A DNA stretch of 28,341 nt, taken from NCBI GenBank assembly GCA_965371445.1, contig CBDUYN010000136.1:1-28341 (forward strand). The letters are read 5' to 3'. This document shows positions 1 through 6,979 of this stretch, piece by piece. The first letter of the stretch is position 1. Each line of letters starts with the position of its first letter. The stretch comes from DASWIG01 sp965371445 (GTDB lineage: Bacteria; Acidobacteriota; Thermoanaerobaculia; Multivoradales; J023). The notes beneath the pieces were generated by a model. That model worked only from the letters and a program-made list of their open reading frames with translations. It did not search any database and was not told the DNA's origin. Made by a program: the position numbers and the translations under genes.

Positions 1-67
1 TGAGCCTGCCCGGGCGACGTTCGTCTCCACGCCCCGGTACACGCTTCCCGAGGAGTCCTTGCCGTAG
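1..67. other. Left-edge partial reading frame, strand unresolved
   Basis: Two frames look coding and both run off the left edge. On the plus strand, bases 2-67 read as a 21-residue C-terminus ending in LPEESLP and a TAG stop at 65-67, with almost every third position G or C. On the minus strand the frame reading YGKDSSGSVYRG is open through base 1 and also has GC-rich third positions. A plus-strand gene ending at 67, or a minus-strand gene continuing left, are both possible. I recognise no family in either. Confidence 0.25.
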
Positions 68-538
68 GGCCGGATCCGAAAAGGGCACGGCCGGGAAATG
101 GCCGACCGAAGACAAGGGCAAACCGTCCTACGCCCTACAGGCTGAGGCTCTCGAACCGACAGGGTTAGCCCCGAACGACCGACAGTTGCCCGTCGGGGTG
201 CCGGTCGTCGGGGTGCCTCGGGCGTGCGACTCCGGTCTGGCCACTGGCCAGCAGGGAACGGATTGCCTCGACGAATTCTTCGGCCGAGACCAAAGCGCTG
301 GCGTTGAAGTCCGGGCCGTAATAAATTTTTGGCAGGGGCTGTCACTCCGTTGTGCGGCCGTGAAAAGTTTTTGGCAGGGGCTGTTCGTCCGTTTGCGCGA
401 TCGGCAGAAATCTTGGCGAGCGTCCGGGAGCCCTTCGCCGCGGCGCGCCGTGACGACGCCTTTGCGACGCGTCTGCACGAGCAATGGCGGGGGCTGGTGT
501 CGACGGGGCTGGTGCCTCGCCCTTGACAACGTCCGCGC
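68..538. other. Non-genic stretch with degenerate coding remnants and repeats
   Basis: No intact gene is supported. On the minus strand a frame ending in TAA at 165-167 reads IYYGPDFNASALVSAEEF and then an acidic/His-Pro tail; it looks like a protein C-terminus, but is closed upstream by a stop inside the 42-bp duplication at about 326-409. It also contains a 15-bp (HPDDR) repeat at 192-217. On the plus strand a frame ending at 526 (about 430-526) is mildly coding-like. A 15-bp palindrome, CTGGCCA-C-TGGCCAG, lies at 237-251. The whole stretch reads as eroded coding DNA. Confidence 0.4.
326..384. repeat. 17-bp perfect direct repeat, 42-bp period
   Basis: TTTTTGGCAGGGGCTGT occurs at 326-342 and again at 368-384, exactly 42 bp (14 codons) apart. 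Read on the minus strand each copy encodes QPLPK, giving QPLPKTFHGRTTE, a TGA stop, then QPLPKIYYGPDFN. This suggests an in-frame tandem duplication in an old gene that has since acquired a stop. A weaker related string, TGGCGGGGGCTGG, lies near 484. Confidence 0.7.
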
Positions 539-1285
539 TCAGTTGCGGCTCCTGAGCTTCATCAGCAGGCGCAGGATCTCAATGTAGAGCCAGACGAGCG
601 TCACCATCAACCCGAACGCGCCGTACCACTCCATGTACTTCGGCGCCCCCTGCGCGGCGCCGTTCTCGATGAAATCGTAGTCGAGCACCAGGTTGAGCGC
701 CGCGACCACGACGACGAAGAGGCTGAAGAGGATGCCGAACGTCCCCGAAGAGTGGATCATCGGGACCGACATGCCGAAAAAGATCAGGACGAACGACACC
801 AGGTAGAGCATGAAGATCGCGCCGGTGGCCGCCGTCACGCCGAGCTTGAAGTTCTCGGTCGCCTTGATCCACCCGGACTTGTAGGCCAGGAGCAGGGCGA
901 AGAGAGTCCCGAAGGTGAGACCGACGGCCTGGATTACGATGCCCGGGAACCGGGCCTCGGCAAGGCTCGAGATCCCACCGATGAAGAGCCCTTCGCAAAG
1001 TGCGTAGACCGGAGCCGTCACTCCCGCCCACGTCTTCTTGAAGATCGTCACCATGGCGACGACAAAACCGGCGATCAGGCCGCCGATCATCCACGGCATG
1101 ACCGTCGCGGGATCCTGGGTGCTGAAGAACCGGTCCCAGGTGAAGAAGGCGGTGATCAGAAGCAAGAGCAGCAGGATGCCGGTCTTGTTGACGGTTCCTC
1201 CGAGGGTCATCCGATGCTCGACGTCCCGCGCCCCCACCCGGGCGAAGGTGTTGGCGTTCAGGGCTGGGTTGCCTGTTCTCATCAT
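539..1285 (-). CDS. Bax inhibitor-1/YccA-like integral membrane protein
   Basis: This 248-residue inner-membrane protein belongs to the Bax-inhibitor-1-like family (BaxI_1 / COG4760 type). Its N-terminus MMRTGNPALNANTF matches the conserved opening of that group. About seven hydrophobic segments are visible, roughly residues 36-49, 62-82, 90-107, 114-134, 150-170, 180-201 and 219-241. The D202-Y-D204 pair just after the sixth segment is typical of the family. Bacterial members are proposed to be pH-sensitive Ca2+ leak channels or partners of membrane proteases; the role here is not known. The start at 1285 is chosen because AAGGAG lies at 1296-1301 on the minus strand, 10 bases upstream; the frame is open further upstream but the extra residues look non-coding. 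It is divergently transcribed from the next gene, and the 164-bp gap should hold both promoters. Confidence 0.9.
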   Translation of the reverse strand: MMRTGNPALNANTFARVGARDVEHRMTLGGTVNKTGILLLLLLITAFFTWDRFFSTQDPATVMPWMIGGLIAGFVVAMVTIFKKTWAGVTAPVYALCEGLFIGGISSLAEARFPGIVIQAVGLTFGTLFALLLAYKSGWIKATENFKLGVTAATGAIFMLYLVSFVLIFFGMSVPMIHSSGTFGILFSLFVVVVAALNLVLDYDFIENGAAQGAPKYMEWYGAFGLMVTLVWLYIEILRLLMKLRSRN

Positions 1286-1449
1286 GATGCGCTGACTCCT
1301 TGTCGTGGGGGTGACGGCGGCCCGTTCTGGATGGGGAGATGTCTCGCGAACTCTAGCAAAGACCTCGCCGTGGCGCCATCGAGGCCGCGGGAGACGCCAT
1401 CTGGACGCCAGTCCTCTTGGCGTCGTATACGGGACCAAGGAGGTACGCC

Positions 1450-2013
1450 GTGCATAAAAAGCTCTCCACCGTCGCCATCCTCGTCTTGGTCGCCATCCTC
1501 GCTCTCCTGTGGCCCGCCGAGCGCATCCTCGCCCAGGAGACCGCCCAGAGCGTCACGGTCACCAACTTCCCGCGCGTCCAGAAGGTCGGCGGCGAGGTCG
1601 CCGTCGAGGGGACGGTGCGTCACGCCACCATGGTCCGCAAGCTCGAGGTGGTCGTCCCTGCGGGCTCGCCCCGGGAAGCCCCGGCAAAATTCGTCGACGG
1701 CGGGTCCGTCACCACCGACGGCTTCACGGCCGCTCTCCTGAGCCTCCAGGGAGAGCTGCGCGGCACCCTGGGCGAGGCCGGGACGGTGGGCGCGGTGCTC
1801 GTCCCCGCCGAGAAGGCGCTCCTCACGGCCCTCGAACAGAGTGGACAGATCTTCTTTCCCCTCGAGGTGTCGGCGAGCCTGACGCACCCGAAGACCGACC
1901 TCTTCAGCGCCCAGAGCCACCTGGCGGTGGCCTTCCCCAACTACCGGATCTACTTCTACAACTCGACCGACAAGAGCGCCGAGGTGAACCTCTACGTCTA
2001 TCTCACCAACTGA
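1450..2013 (+). CDS. Small secreted or membrane-anchored protein, unknown function
   Basis: This encodes 187 residues. I do not recognise the family. It opens with a basic start and a hydrophobic segment (about residues 6-21) that could be a signal peptide cleaved near ILAQ-E, or a membrane anchor, placing the rest outside the cytoplasm. The body is beta-rich with no cysteine. A VTVTNFPRVQKVGGEVAVEG stretch at about 35-54 looks like a conserved strand pair, and the C-terminus (NYRIYFYNSTDKSAEVNLYV) looks like a final beta hairpin. A GTG start at 1450 is preferred because a perfect AAGGAGG lies at 1437-1443 with a 6-base gap; an ATG at 1417 would place 11 poor residues before it. It is convergent with the Uma2 gene, 8 bases away. 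Confidence 0.8.
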   Translation: MHKKLSTVAILVLVAILALLWPAERILAQETAQSVTVTNFPRVQKVGGEVAVEGTVRHATMVRKLEVVVPAGSPREAPAKFVDGGSVTTDGFTAALLSLQGELRGTLGEAGTVGAVLVPAEKALLTALEQSGQIFFPLEVSASLTHPKTDLFSAQSHLAVAFPNYRIYFYNSTDKSAEVNLYVYLTN

Positions 2014-2021
2014 CGGCTCGG

Positions 2022-2585
2022 CTAGGAGCTCAACTCGACGTCTTCGTAGACTTCGGCGAGCGGCAGCTTGCAGCCAACCTCCGGCAGGTCGAGGATCGCC
2101 GTCACCTCGTCGAGCTCGGTTACCAGCCAGCGTCCGTCGTCCTGGCGCGACCAGTGCTCGACCCAGGTCCCCAGCAGATAGCCGCGTAGCGACGGAAGGG
2201 TGCGGTAGCCGAAGAGCTTGGGGCCGCGATCTTTGTTCTCCGTCGTGGGTGAGAGGACCTCGACGACGAGCGTCGGATTCACAAGCGTGTAGGCGTCGTC
2301 GTCCTCAAAGACCGGTTGGCCGCAGACCACGGTCAGGTCCGGATAGACGTAGCGGTGGCTCAAGGGCACCCGGACCCGCTGATCGCTGGTAAAGCCTCGC
2401 CAACCGCTTCCCCGCAGCTGTGGCTTCAGGGCTCCTGCCAGGTTGAAGCAGATCGCGTTGTGCTCTGGGCTGGCGCCGGCCATGGCGACGATCTCGCCGT
2501 CCCAGTACTCGTGCTTCTCTTCGGCCTCGCGCTCGAAGGCCAGGTACTCCTCCGGCGTACTCCGGTGTTGGGGTGCGGCGCTCAT
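2022..2585 (-). CDS. Uma2 family endonuclease-like protein (PD-(D/E)xK fold)
   Basis: This encodes 187 residues, the usual Uma2 length. Family hallmarks are visible in order: the TPEEYLAFE opening (10-18), EYWDGEIVAM at 26-35, YPDLTVVC with the presumed catalytic Asp at 83, LVVEVLSP with the Glu at 109, and K123 in the DRGPKL segment. These form the PD-(D/E)xK core expected of a restriction-endonuclease-fold protein. Uma2 proteins are abundant, often multi-copy, and of largely untested function. The start at 2585 (MSAAPQHRSTPEEYLAF) is set by homology to the second copy at 19181; the frame stays open upstream to 2849 but that part is unrelated in character. Confidence 0.88.
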   Translation of the reverse strand: MSAAPQHRSTPEEYLAFEREAEEKHEYWDGEIVAMAGASPEHNAICFNLAGALKPQLRGSGWRGFTSDQRVRVPLSHRYVYPDLTVVCGQPVFEDDDAYTLVNPTLVVEVLSPTTENKDRGPKLFGYRTLPSLRGYLLGTWVEHWSRQDDGRWLVTELDEVTAILDLPEVGCKLPLAEVYEDVELSS

Positions 2586-2849
2586 GGGCCAAGGATACCA
2601 TGCTCCTGCTCCTGCTCCACCCAGGCCTACGGCATCGCGGGCGCGGACGTCGTCGAGGGAAATGCTTCCTGAGCACAAGACGCCCTCTACCCAGACCGAG
2701 ACCACGCCCACCGGCTGGTAGACGAACGGCCAGACCTGGAAGCTCGTCTGACCCAGGCAGTCGAAGAGCACCTCGAACGGCTCGCGGCTCAAAAGGTAGG
2801 GCTCCTCGCCGTCGTCCGGATCGTCCAGGTGCGTGTCCTCGCATGGTAA
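2586..2849 (-). pseudogene. Possible gene remnant fused in frame upstream of the Uma2 gene
   Basis: The Uma2 frame is open from 2849 and the extra 88 codons look partly protein-like: an acidic DDPDDGEEPYLL stretch followed by EPFEVLFDCLGQTSFQVWPF and a Val/Ser-rich strand-like segment to about 2630. No ATG or ribosome binding site precedes it; only a TTG occurs at 2792. It could be a 5'-truncated old gene or an unusual N-terminal extension. I recognise no family. No other gene is evident before the sulfatase start at 2962. Confidence 0.3.
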
Positions 2850-2851
2850 TC

Positions 2852-2873
2852 ACCTAAGGCATCGCAATGCTTA
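2852..2873. repeat. Small imperfect hairpin upstream of the sulfatase-TPR gene
   Basis: CTAA-G-GCAT-CGCA-ATGC-TTAG can fold with a single bulged G. It lies about 90 bases before the sulfatase start in otherwise featureless DNA. No T-tract is present, so a terminator is doubtful. Confidence 0.25.
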
Positions 2874-2961
2874 GAGAGCATACACCATTCCCAACTCGGA
2901 TACAAACCCCTCTCCCGGCGTTGGAAGCCAGGCGCCATGAGCGAGTGATAACCTCCGGTGC

Positions 2962-4998
2962 ATGCACCGCATGGACCTAAAGGGTTCCCTCGCTCTCCTT
3001 TGTCTGACCTGGGCCGCCTGCTCGACTCCGAACCCCGGGCCGCCCGAGCCTACCCCGAAGAAGCTCCCGTCGATCCTCCTCGTCACCCTCGACACCACCC
3101 GCGCCGACTCGACCGGGCTCGAGAACGACGAGGTCGAAACCCCCAACCTCGTAGCCCTCGCCGAGCGCGGCCTGGAGCTGACCCAGGCCTATACGACCGC
3201 CCCGACGACGCTGCCTGCCCATGCTTCCATGCTGACCGGCCTCTATCCGTCGGAGCACGGGATCCACGAGAACGCGAGATACCTCGGCGAAGACCACGTC
3301 CTGCTCGCCTCCCGGCTCAAGGAAAAGGGCTATCGGACGGCGGCTTTTGTCTCCGGCTTTCCCCTGGCCGGACAGTTCGGCCTGAGCCGCGGCTTCGACT
3401 GCTACGACGACGAGCTCGCAGAGGCGGCGGAAAGAAGCGCTGGCGAGACCACGGAGCGCGCCCTCGCCTACCTGGAGGCGAGGGCCGCGGAGCCCTTCTT
3501 CCTCTGGGTCCACTACTTCGACGCCCACGATCCCTACTCTCCCCCGGACCCCTTCCGTTCCCGTTACGCGGAGAGCCCTTACCTCGGTGAGATCGCCTAC
3601 ATGGACCAGGAGCTCGGCCGCCTCGTCGACGCCTTCGAAAGCCATGTCGGCGAGGGACCGTTCAAGGTCCTGGTGGCCGGCGACCACGGCGAAGGCCTGG
3701 GCGACCATGGCGAAGCCCAACACGGCAACCTTCTCTACCAGGGGGTCATGCGCGTTCCGCTCGTCGTCGCCGGCAGCGACGTCGCGCCGGGCCGCCGGAG
3801 CGATCCGGTGAGCGTCCGGCGCGTCTTCGACACGGTCCTCGGCTGGACAGGCGAGGAGTCCCCCTACGGCTTCGTCGACGGCGAGGCGGAGGCCGTGTTG
3901 GGCGAGGCCATGAAGCCCTACCTCCAGTACGGCTGGCACCCCCAGGTCATGGCCGTACGCGGCAACCTCAAGGTGATCCGCTCCGGTGAGATCGAGGTCT
4001 ACGACGTCGAGGCCGACCCCGCCGAGGCCGTCAACCTTGCGGGTCGGGTCCAGTTGAGCCCGGAGCTTCAGGAGACGATACGCGGCTACCGGTTCCTGCC
4101 GGCAGCCGAGGCGACCGAGGGGAGCGAGCTCAGCCAGGACGAGCGGGAGAAGCTGGCCAGCCTCGGCTACGTCGACTGGCAGGGCGGAGCCGTCCTGCGC
4201 GACGACGCGCCCAGCCCCAAGGACATGACCCATCTCTTCGCCGACCTCGACGCCGGCTCCGCTTTCTTCGTCCGCCGGGAGTACGGCCGGGCGGCCGCCG
4301 TTTTTGAGCGGATCCTTGACGAGGACCCGGGCAACCTCATGGTCGTCTTGCGCCTGGCGGTCGCCTCCTCCTTTCTGGGCCGTGACGACCGGGCCTTGAA
4401 GCTCTTCGAGCGAGCCCGAAAGATCGCCCCCGACTCCGTCGACGTGACCCACTACCTGGGGATGCACTACTTCCATCTGGGGAGGTGGGACGAGGCGGCG
4501 GAGCTTTTCGAAGAAGCCCTGGCGAAGATGCCGGGACGGCTGCCGGCCCTCGAGTCGCTGGCCCGGATCTACGAGGGCCAGGGCAAGCTCTACGAAGCCG
4601 TCGAGCTTCTGGACCGGATCGTCGCCCGCAAGAAAGATCCGTCCGACGAGTGGCTGAAGCTCGGCGAGCTTCGCATGGCGACGGCGCAGACCGACGGCGC
4701 CATCCAGGCCTTCGAGGAGGCCCGGCGCCTCGCGCCGGAGGGCTTTTCCCACTACCTGGAGCTCGGGGTGTGCTATCTCGCGAACCGCCAATTCGCGGCA
4801 GCGCGCGACGTGCTCGACCGGGTCTCCCCCACCCATCCGGGCTATCCGATGGCGCTTTTCAAGCGCGCCCAGGTGAGCGTGCTCCTTGAAGAAGACGACC
4901 GGGAGGAACGGATCCGCCGGGCCATCGAGCTGGCGGACTCGACCACCCGGCCGTTGATCGAGAACGAACGCTTGTTTGCCGGCGTTCGGTGGCGGTAG
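2962..4998 (+). CDS. Sulfatase-like (alkaline phosphatase superfamily) lipoprotein with C-terminal TPR domain
   Basis: This encodes 678 residues. A signal peptide ends at ..LTWAAC20, a plausible though not ideal lipobox, followed by a Pro-rich linker, so a membrane-anchored extracytoplasmic protein is likely. The sulfatase-type domain covers about 34-405: LVTLDTTRAD with metal ligand D44, the active-site segment TTLPAHASMLTG at 82-93, HYFDAHDPY at 183-191 and the metal motif GDHGE at 239-243. Where FGly sulfatases have Cys/Ser-x-Pro-x-Arg, this protein has T83-L-P-A-H87, so formylglycine maturation is unlikely. The LASLGYV motif at about 398-404, usually near the end of such proteins, is followed here by about five TPR-like helical pairs (425-660). 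The start could also be the Met at 2971. True substrate unknown: sulfate or phosphate ester, or phosphotransfer to lipid or glycan, are all possible. Confidence 0.85.
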   Translation: MHRMDLKGSLALLCLTWAACSTPNPGPPEPTPKKLPSILLVTLDTTRADSTGLENDEVETPNLVALAERGLELTQAYTTAPTTLPAHASMLTGLYPSEHGIHENARYLGEDHVLLASRLKEKGYRTAAFVSGFPLAGQFGLSRGFDCYDDELAEAAERSAGETTERALAYLEARAAEPFFLWVHYFDAHDPYSPPDPFRSRYAESPYLGEIAYMDQELGRLVDAFESHVGEGPFKVLVAGDHGEGLGDHGEAQHGNLLYQGVMRVPLVVAGSDVAPGRRSDPVSVRRVFDTVLGWTGEESPYGFVDGEAEAVLGEAMKPYLQYGWHPQVMAVRGNLKVIRSGEIEVYDVEADPAEAVNLAGRVQLSPELQETIRGYRFLPAAEATEGSELSQDEREKLASLGYVDWQGGAVLRDDAPSPKDMTHLFADLDAGSAFFVRREYGRAAAVFERILDEDPGNLMVVLRLAVASSFLGRDDRALKLFERARKIAPDSVDVTHYLGMHYFHLGRWDEAAELFEEALAKMPGRLPALESLARIYEGQGKLYEAVELLDRIVARKKDPSDEWLKLGELRMATAQTDGAIQAFEEARRLAPEGFSHYLELGVCYLANRQFAAARDVLDRVSPTHPGYPMALFKRAQVSVLLEEDDREERIRRAIELADSTTRPLIENERLFAGVRWR

Positions 4999-5157
4999 CC
5001 GAGGAAGAGATCGAGGTCTAAAATCTAACCTGACTCTTGTGACCGAACACCGATTTGTTGCATCCTTCCCTTATAGGTCCAAGCCCGAGGCGCCGGCAAA
5101 CGCCAGGGCGGCGTCGTGCCGGCGGTCGTCGGGTGAGACCAAAACAGGGAGACCACC

Positions 5158-6363
5158 ATGAAGACGACAGTTGTCATGTCAATCATCGCCATATTCACTT
5201 TCTGTGCCGGAGCTGCTTTGGCAGAGGAGACGGACGTCACGCCGGCCGATCAGAAGCTCTGGAAAAAAGCGGCGCTCTACTTCAAGCCGCTTCCCGAGGC
5301 CGCCCCGAACCCCGAGAACCCGACGACCGCGGTCAAGGTCGTGCTGGGCGAGAGGCTCTACTTCGACACCCGCCTCTCGAAGGAAGGCAACAACAGCTGC
5401 AACAGCTGCCACAACCTCGCCACTTTCGGCGTCGACAACTTGCCGACCTCGCCAGGCGACAGGGGCGAGCTCGGGACGCGCAACTCCCCCACCGTCCTGA
5501 ACGCGGCGCTCCACGTGGCGCAGTTCTGGGACGGCCGCGCCAAGGACGTCGAGGAGCAGGCCGGGATGCCGATCACGAACCCTGTCGAGATGGCCATCCC
5601 CAGCGAGGAATTCCTCGTCGAGCGCCTGGCCCAGGATCCGCTCTATCCGGAGCTCTTCAAGGCGGCTTTTCCCGACGACGACCCGGCGCTCGAATACAAG
5701 AACGTCGCCTGGGCGCTCGCCGCGTTCGAGCGCACCCTCCTGACACCCTCACGCTTCGACGAATACCTGAAAGGTGACCACGACGCACTCGACCAGCAAG
5801 AGAAGGACGGCCTGCAGATCTTTTTCGACATGGGCTGCTCCTCCTGCCATAACGGCGTCAACCTCGGTGCGCACATCTTCCGCAAGTTCGGCCTGGGTGA
5901 GAAGTACTGGGAGCACACCCAGAGCAAGGGCATCGACGAGGGACGCTTCGTCCAGACCGGCGACGAGGAAGACAAGTACGTCTTCAAGGTCGCGTCGCTG
6001 CGCAACATCGCGAAGACCGGTCCCTACTTCCACGACGGCAGCGTCGCGACGCTCGACGAAGCGATCCGCGTGATGGCCCGTCTCCAGGTGGGCGTCGAGC
6101 TCGAGGAGGAGCAGGTGGAAGACATGGTGGCGTTTCTCGAGACCCTGACCGGCGAGCTCCCGGACAGCGTCAGGAGCGCCTCGGCGTTCTCCGGATGCCC
6201 GAACTGTCCTCGCCACCGCGCCGGGGGGGCTGGATGCCGGATGCAGGGTCAGGCGATGGCCGGAGCGGCGGACTGTCCGATGCACGCCGGGGCTGGGCCG
6301 GCTCCGCGCCACCGGGCTCGTCAACGGATGGGCAACGCGGCTGGCGACTCGGGCTCGCAGTAG
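5158..6363 (+). CDS. Di-heme cytochrome c peroxidase family protein with Cys/Met/His-rich C-terminal tail
   Basis: This encodes 401 residues. A signal peptide (1-22, cleavage after ALA) exports it to the periplasm, where such enzymes reduce H2O2 to water with electrons from small c-type cytochromes. Two c-heme sites are visible: CNSCH at 81-85 and CSSCH at 227-231. Family motifs GTRNSPTVLNAA (106-117), FWDGRAKDVEEQ (123-134) and GPYFHDGS (288-295) are present, with M306 a candidate axial ligand of the electron-transfer heme. The catalytic core ends about residue 335 (TLTGELPD). A further 66 residues contain CPNCPRH, CRMQ and DCPMH, beyond the normal family end, and may bind metal. A GGGAG lies just upstream of the ATG. 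A MauG-like role cannot be excluded, but the context gives no partner. Confidence 0.9.
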   Translation: MKTTVVMSIIAIFTFCAGAALAEETDVTPADQKLWKKAALYFKPLPEAAPNPENPTTAVKVVLGERLYFDTRLSKEGNNSCNSCHNLATFGVDNLPTSPGDRGELGTRNSPTVLNAALHVAQFWDGRAKDVEEQAGMPITNPVEMAIPSEEFLVERLAQDPLYPELFKAAFPDDDPALEYKNVAWALAAFERTLLTPSRFDEYLKGDHDALDQQEKDGLQIFFDMGCSSCHNGVNLGAHIFRKFGLGEKYWEHTQSKGIDEGRFVQTGDEEDKYVFKVASLRNIAKTGPYFHDGSVATLDEAIRVMARLQVGVELEEEQVEDMVAFLETLTGELPDSVRSASAFSGCPNCPRHRAGGAGCRMQGQAMAGAADCPMHAGAGPAPRHRARQRMGNAAGDSGSQ

Positions 6364-6417
6364 CGCGTACTCCGGGACAGGCTCACCGGCTCTGGTAGCT
6401 AAGCGTACAAGAGAAAA

Positions 6418-6452
6418 GCGCATGGACGCAAGAGGAGAAAACGTCCATGCGC
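6418..6452. terminator. Perfect 11-bp hairpin downstream of the peroxidase gene
   Basis: GCGCATGGACG (6418-6428) pairs perfectly with CGTCCATGCGC (6442-6452) around a 13-base loop, 55 bases after the peroxidase stop. There is no T-run on the plus side; on the minus side the stem is followed by TTTTCTC. It may act as a transcription terminator or mRNA 3'-end stabiliser; the stem is certain, the function is inferred. Confidence 0.5.
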
Positions 6453-6483
6453 GGGAAGGAGAAACAGGGGTTTCGACCTTCGA

Positions 6484-6677
6484 ACACAGGGTCATGAAGC
6501 ACTGGCATCCTTCGGCTCAGCCTCTGTCGGGCGCCATGGGGGGTAGGGCGTAAGGTGGGATCTTGGTGGGCTTTTGTGGGATTTTGGTGGCGGGCGGACC
6601 TTTTGGATCCGTCATCGGCAAGGACTGCCTCCGCGAGAAGCTCAACCTGGGAGTCCCAATGCTTCATCACCCTGTGT
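6484..6677. mobile_element. 194-bp segment bounded by 22-bp imperfect inverted repeats (MITE-like candidate)
   Basis: ACACAGGGTCATGAAGCACT.. at 6484-6505 and its inverse at 6656-6677 agree at 20 of 22 positions. The interior is G-rich (GGG runs at about 6537-6593) and has no convincing gene, although a short minus-strand frame starts MKHWDSQVELLAEA from inside the right repeat. Pairing weakens but does not vanish inward of the repeats. No clear target-site duplication is visible. It could be a miniature non-autonomous element, an old inverted duplication, or a structured RNA. Confidence 0.4.
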
Positions 6678-6979
6678 GGAAAGTGTAGGTCTCTGTCTTC
6701 CTCCTTTTTTCGGCTCCGGCTCCGTTGCCATCGCCTTGTGCCCTAATACCTCTACAGCAAGGTCCGTGCCAAGTCTGCTTTGGGTCCGTTCAGGCCCATG
6801 ACAACGTGGTTTTGCGGGGGCGAGGGGTCCCAGAGTGACTTTCTGATCCGAAATAGGTGTTCAGTTTCCGTACAGGTGTCACGAATCAGGACAGTCGCGA
6901 GGAGGTGAGAGGACGGCTGAGCGGCAATTCGGTTAGGCTCGGGCGCGTCGAACGCCCCGCCGATCGAAAGGAGGAAGCT
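6678..6979. other. Leader region of the Asp-box propeller gene
   Basis: This is locally AT-richer than the surroundings, with a CT-rich tract at about 6690-6720, and no supported gene. The propeller frame is open from 6857 but residues before the GTG at 6980 look non-coding. Presumably it holds the promoter of the downstream gene; I see no convincing -35/-10 pair. Confidence 0.4.

Noticed and set aside
186..587. Small overlapping genes at the left edge on the plus strand
   Set aside because: No start signals, no recognisable protein, and the frame includes the repeat and the 3' end of the neighbouring gene.
752..1741. Plus-strand gene over the Bax-inhibitor gene
   Set aside because: Its translation is low-complexity and charged, antisense to a clear membrane protein family, and it overlaps the gene at 1450 in another frame.
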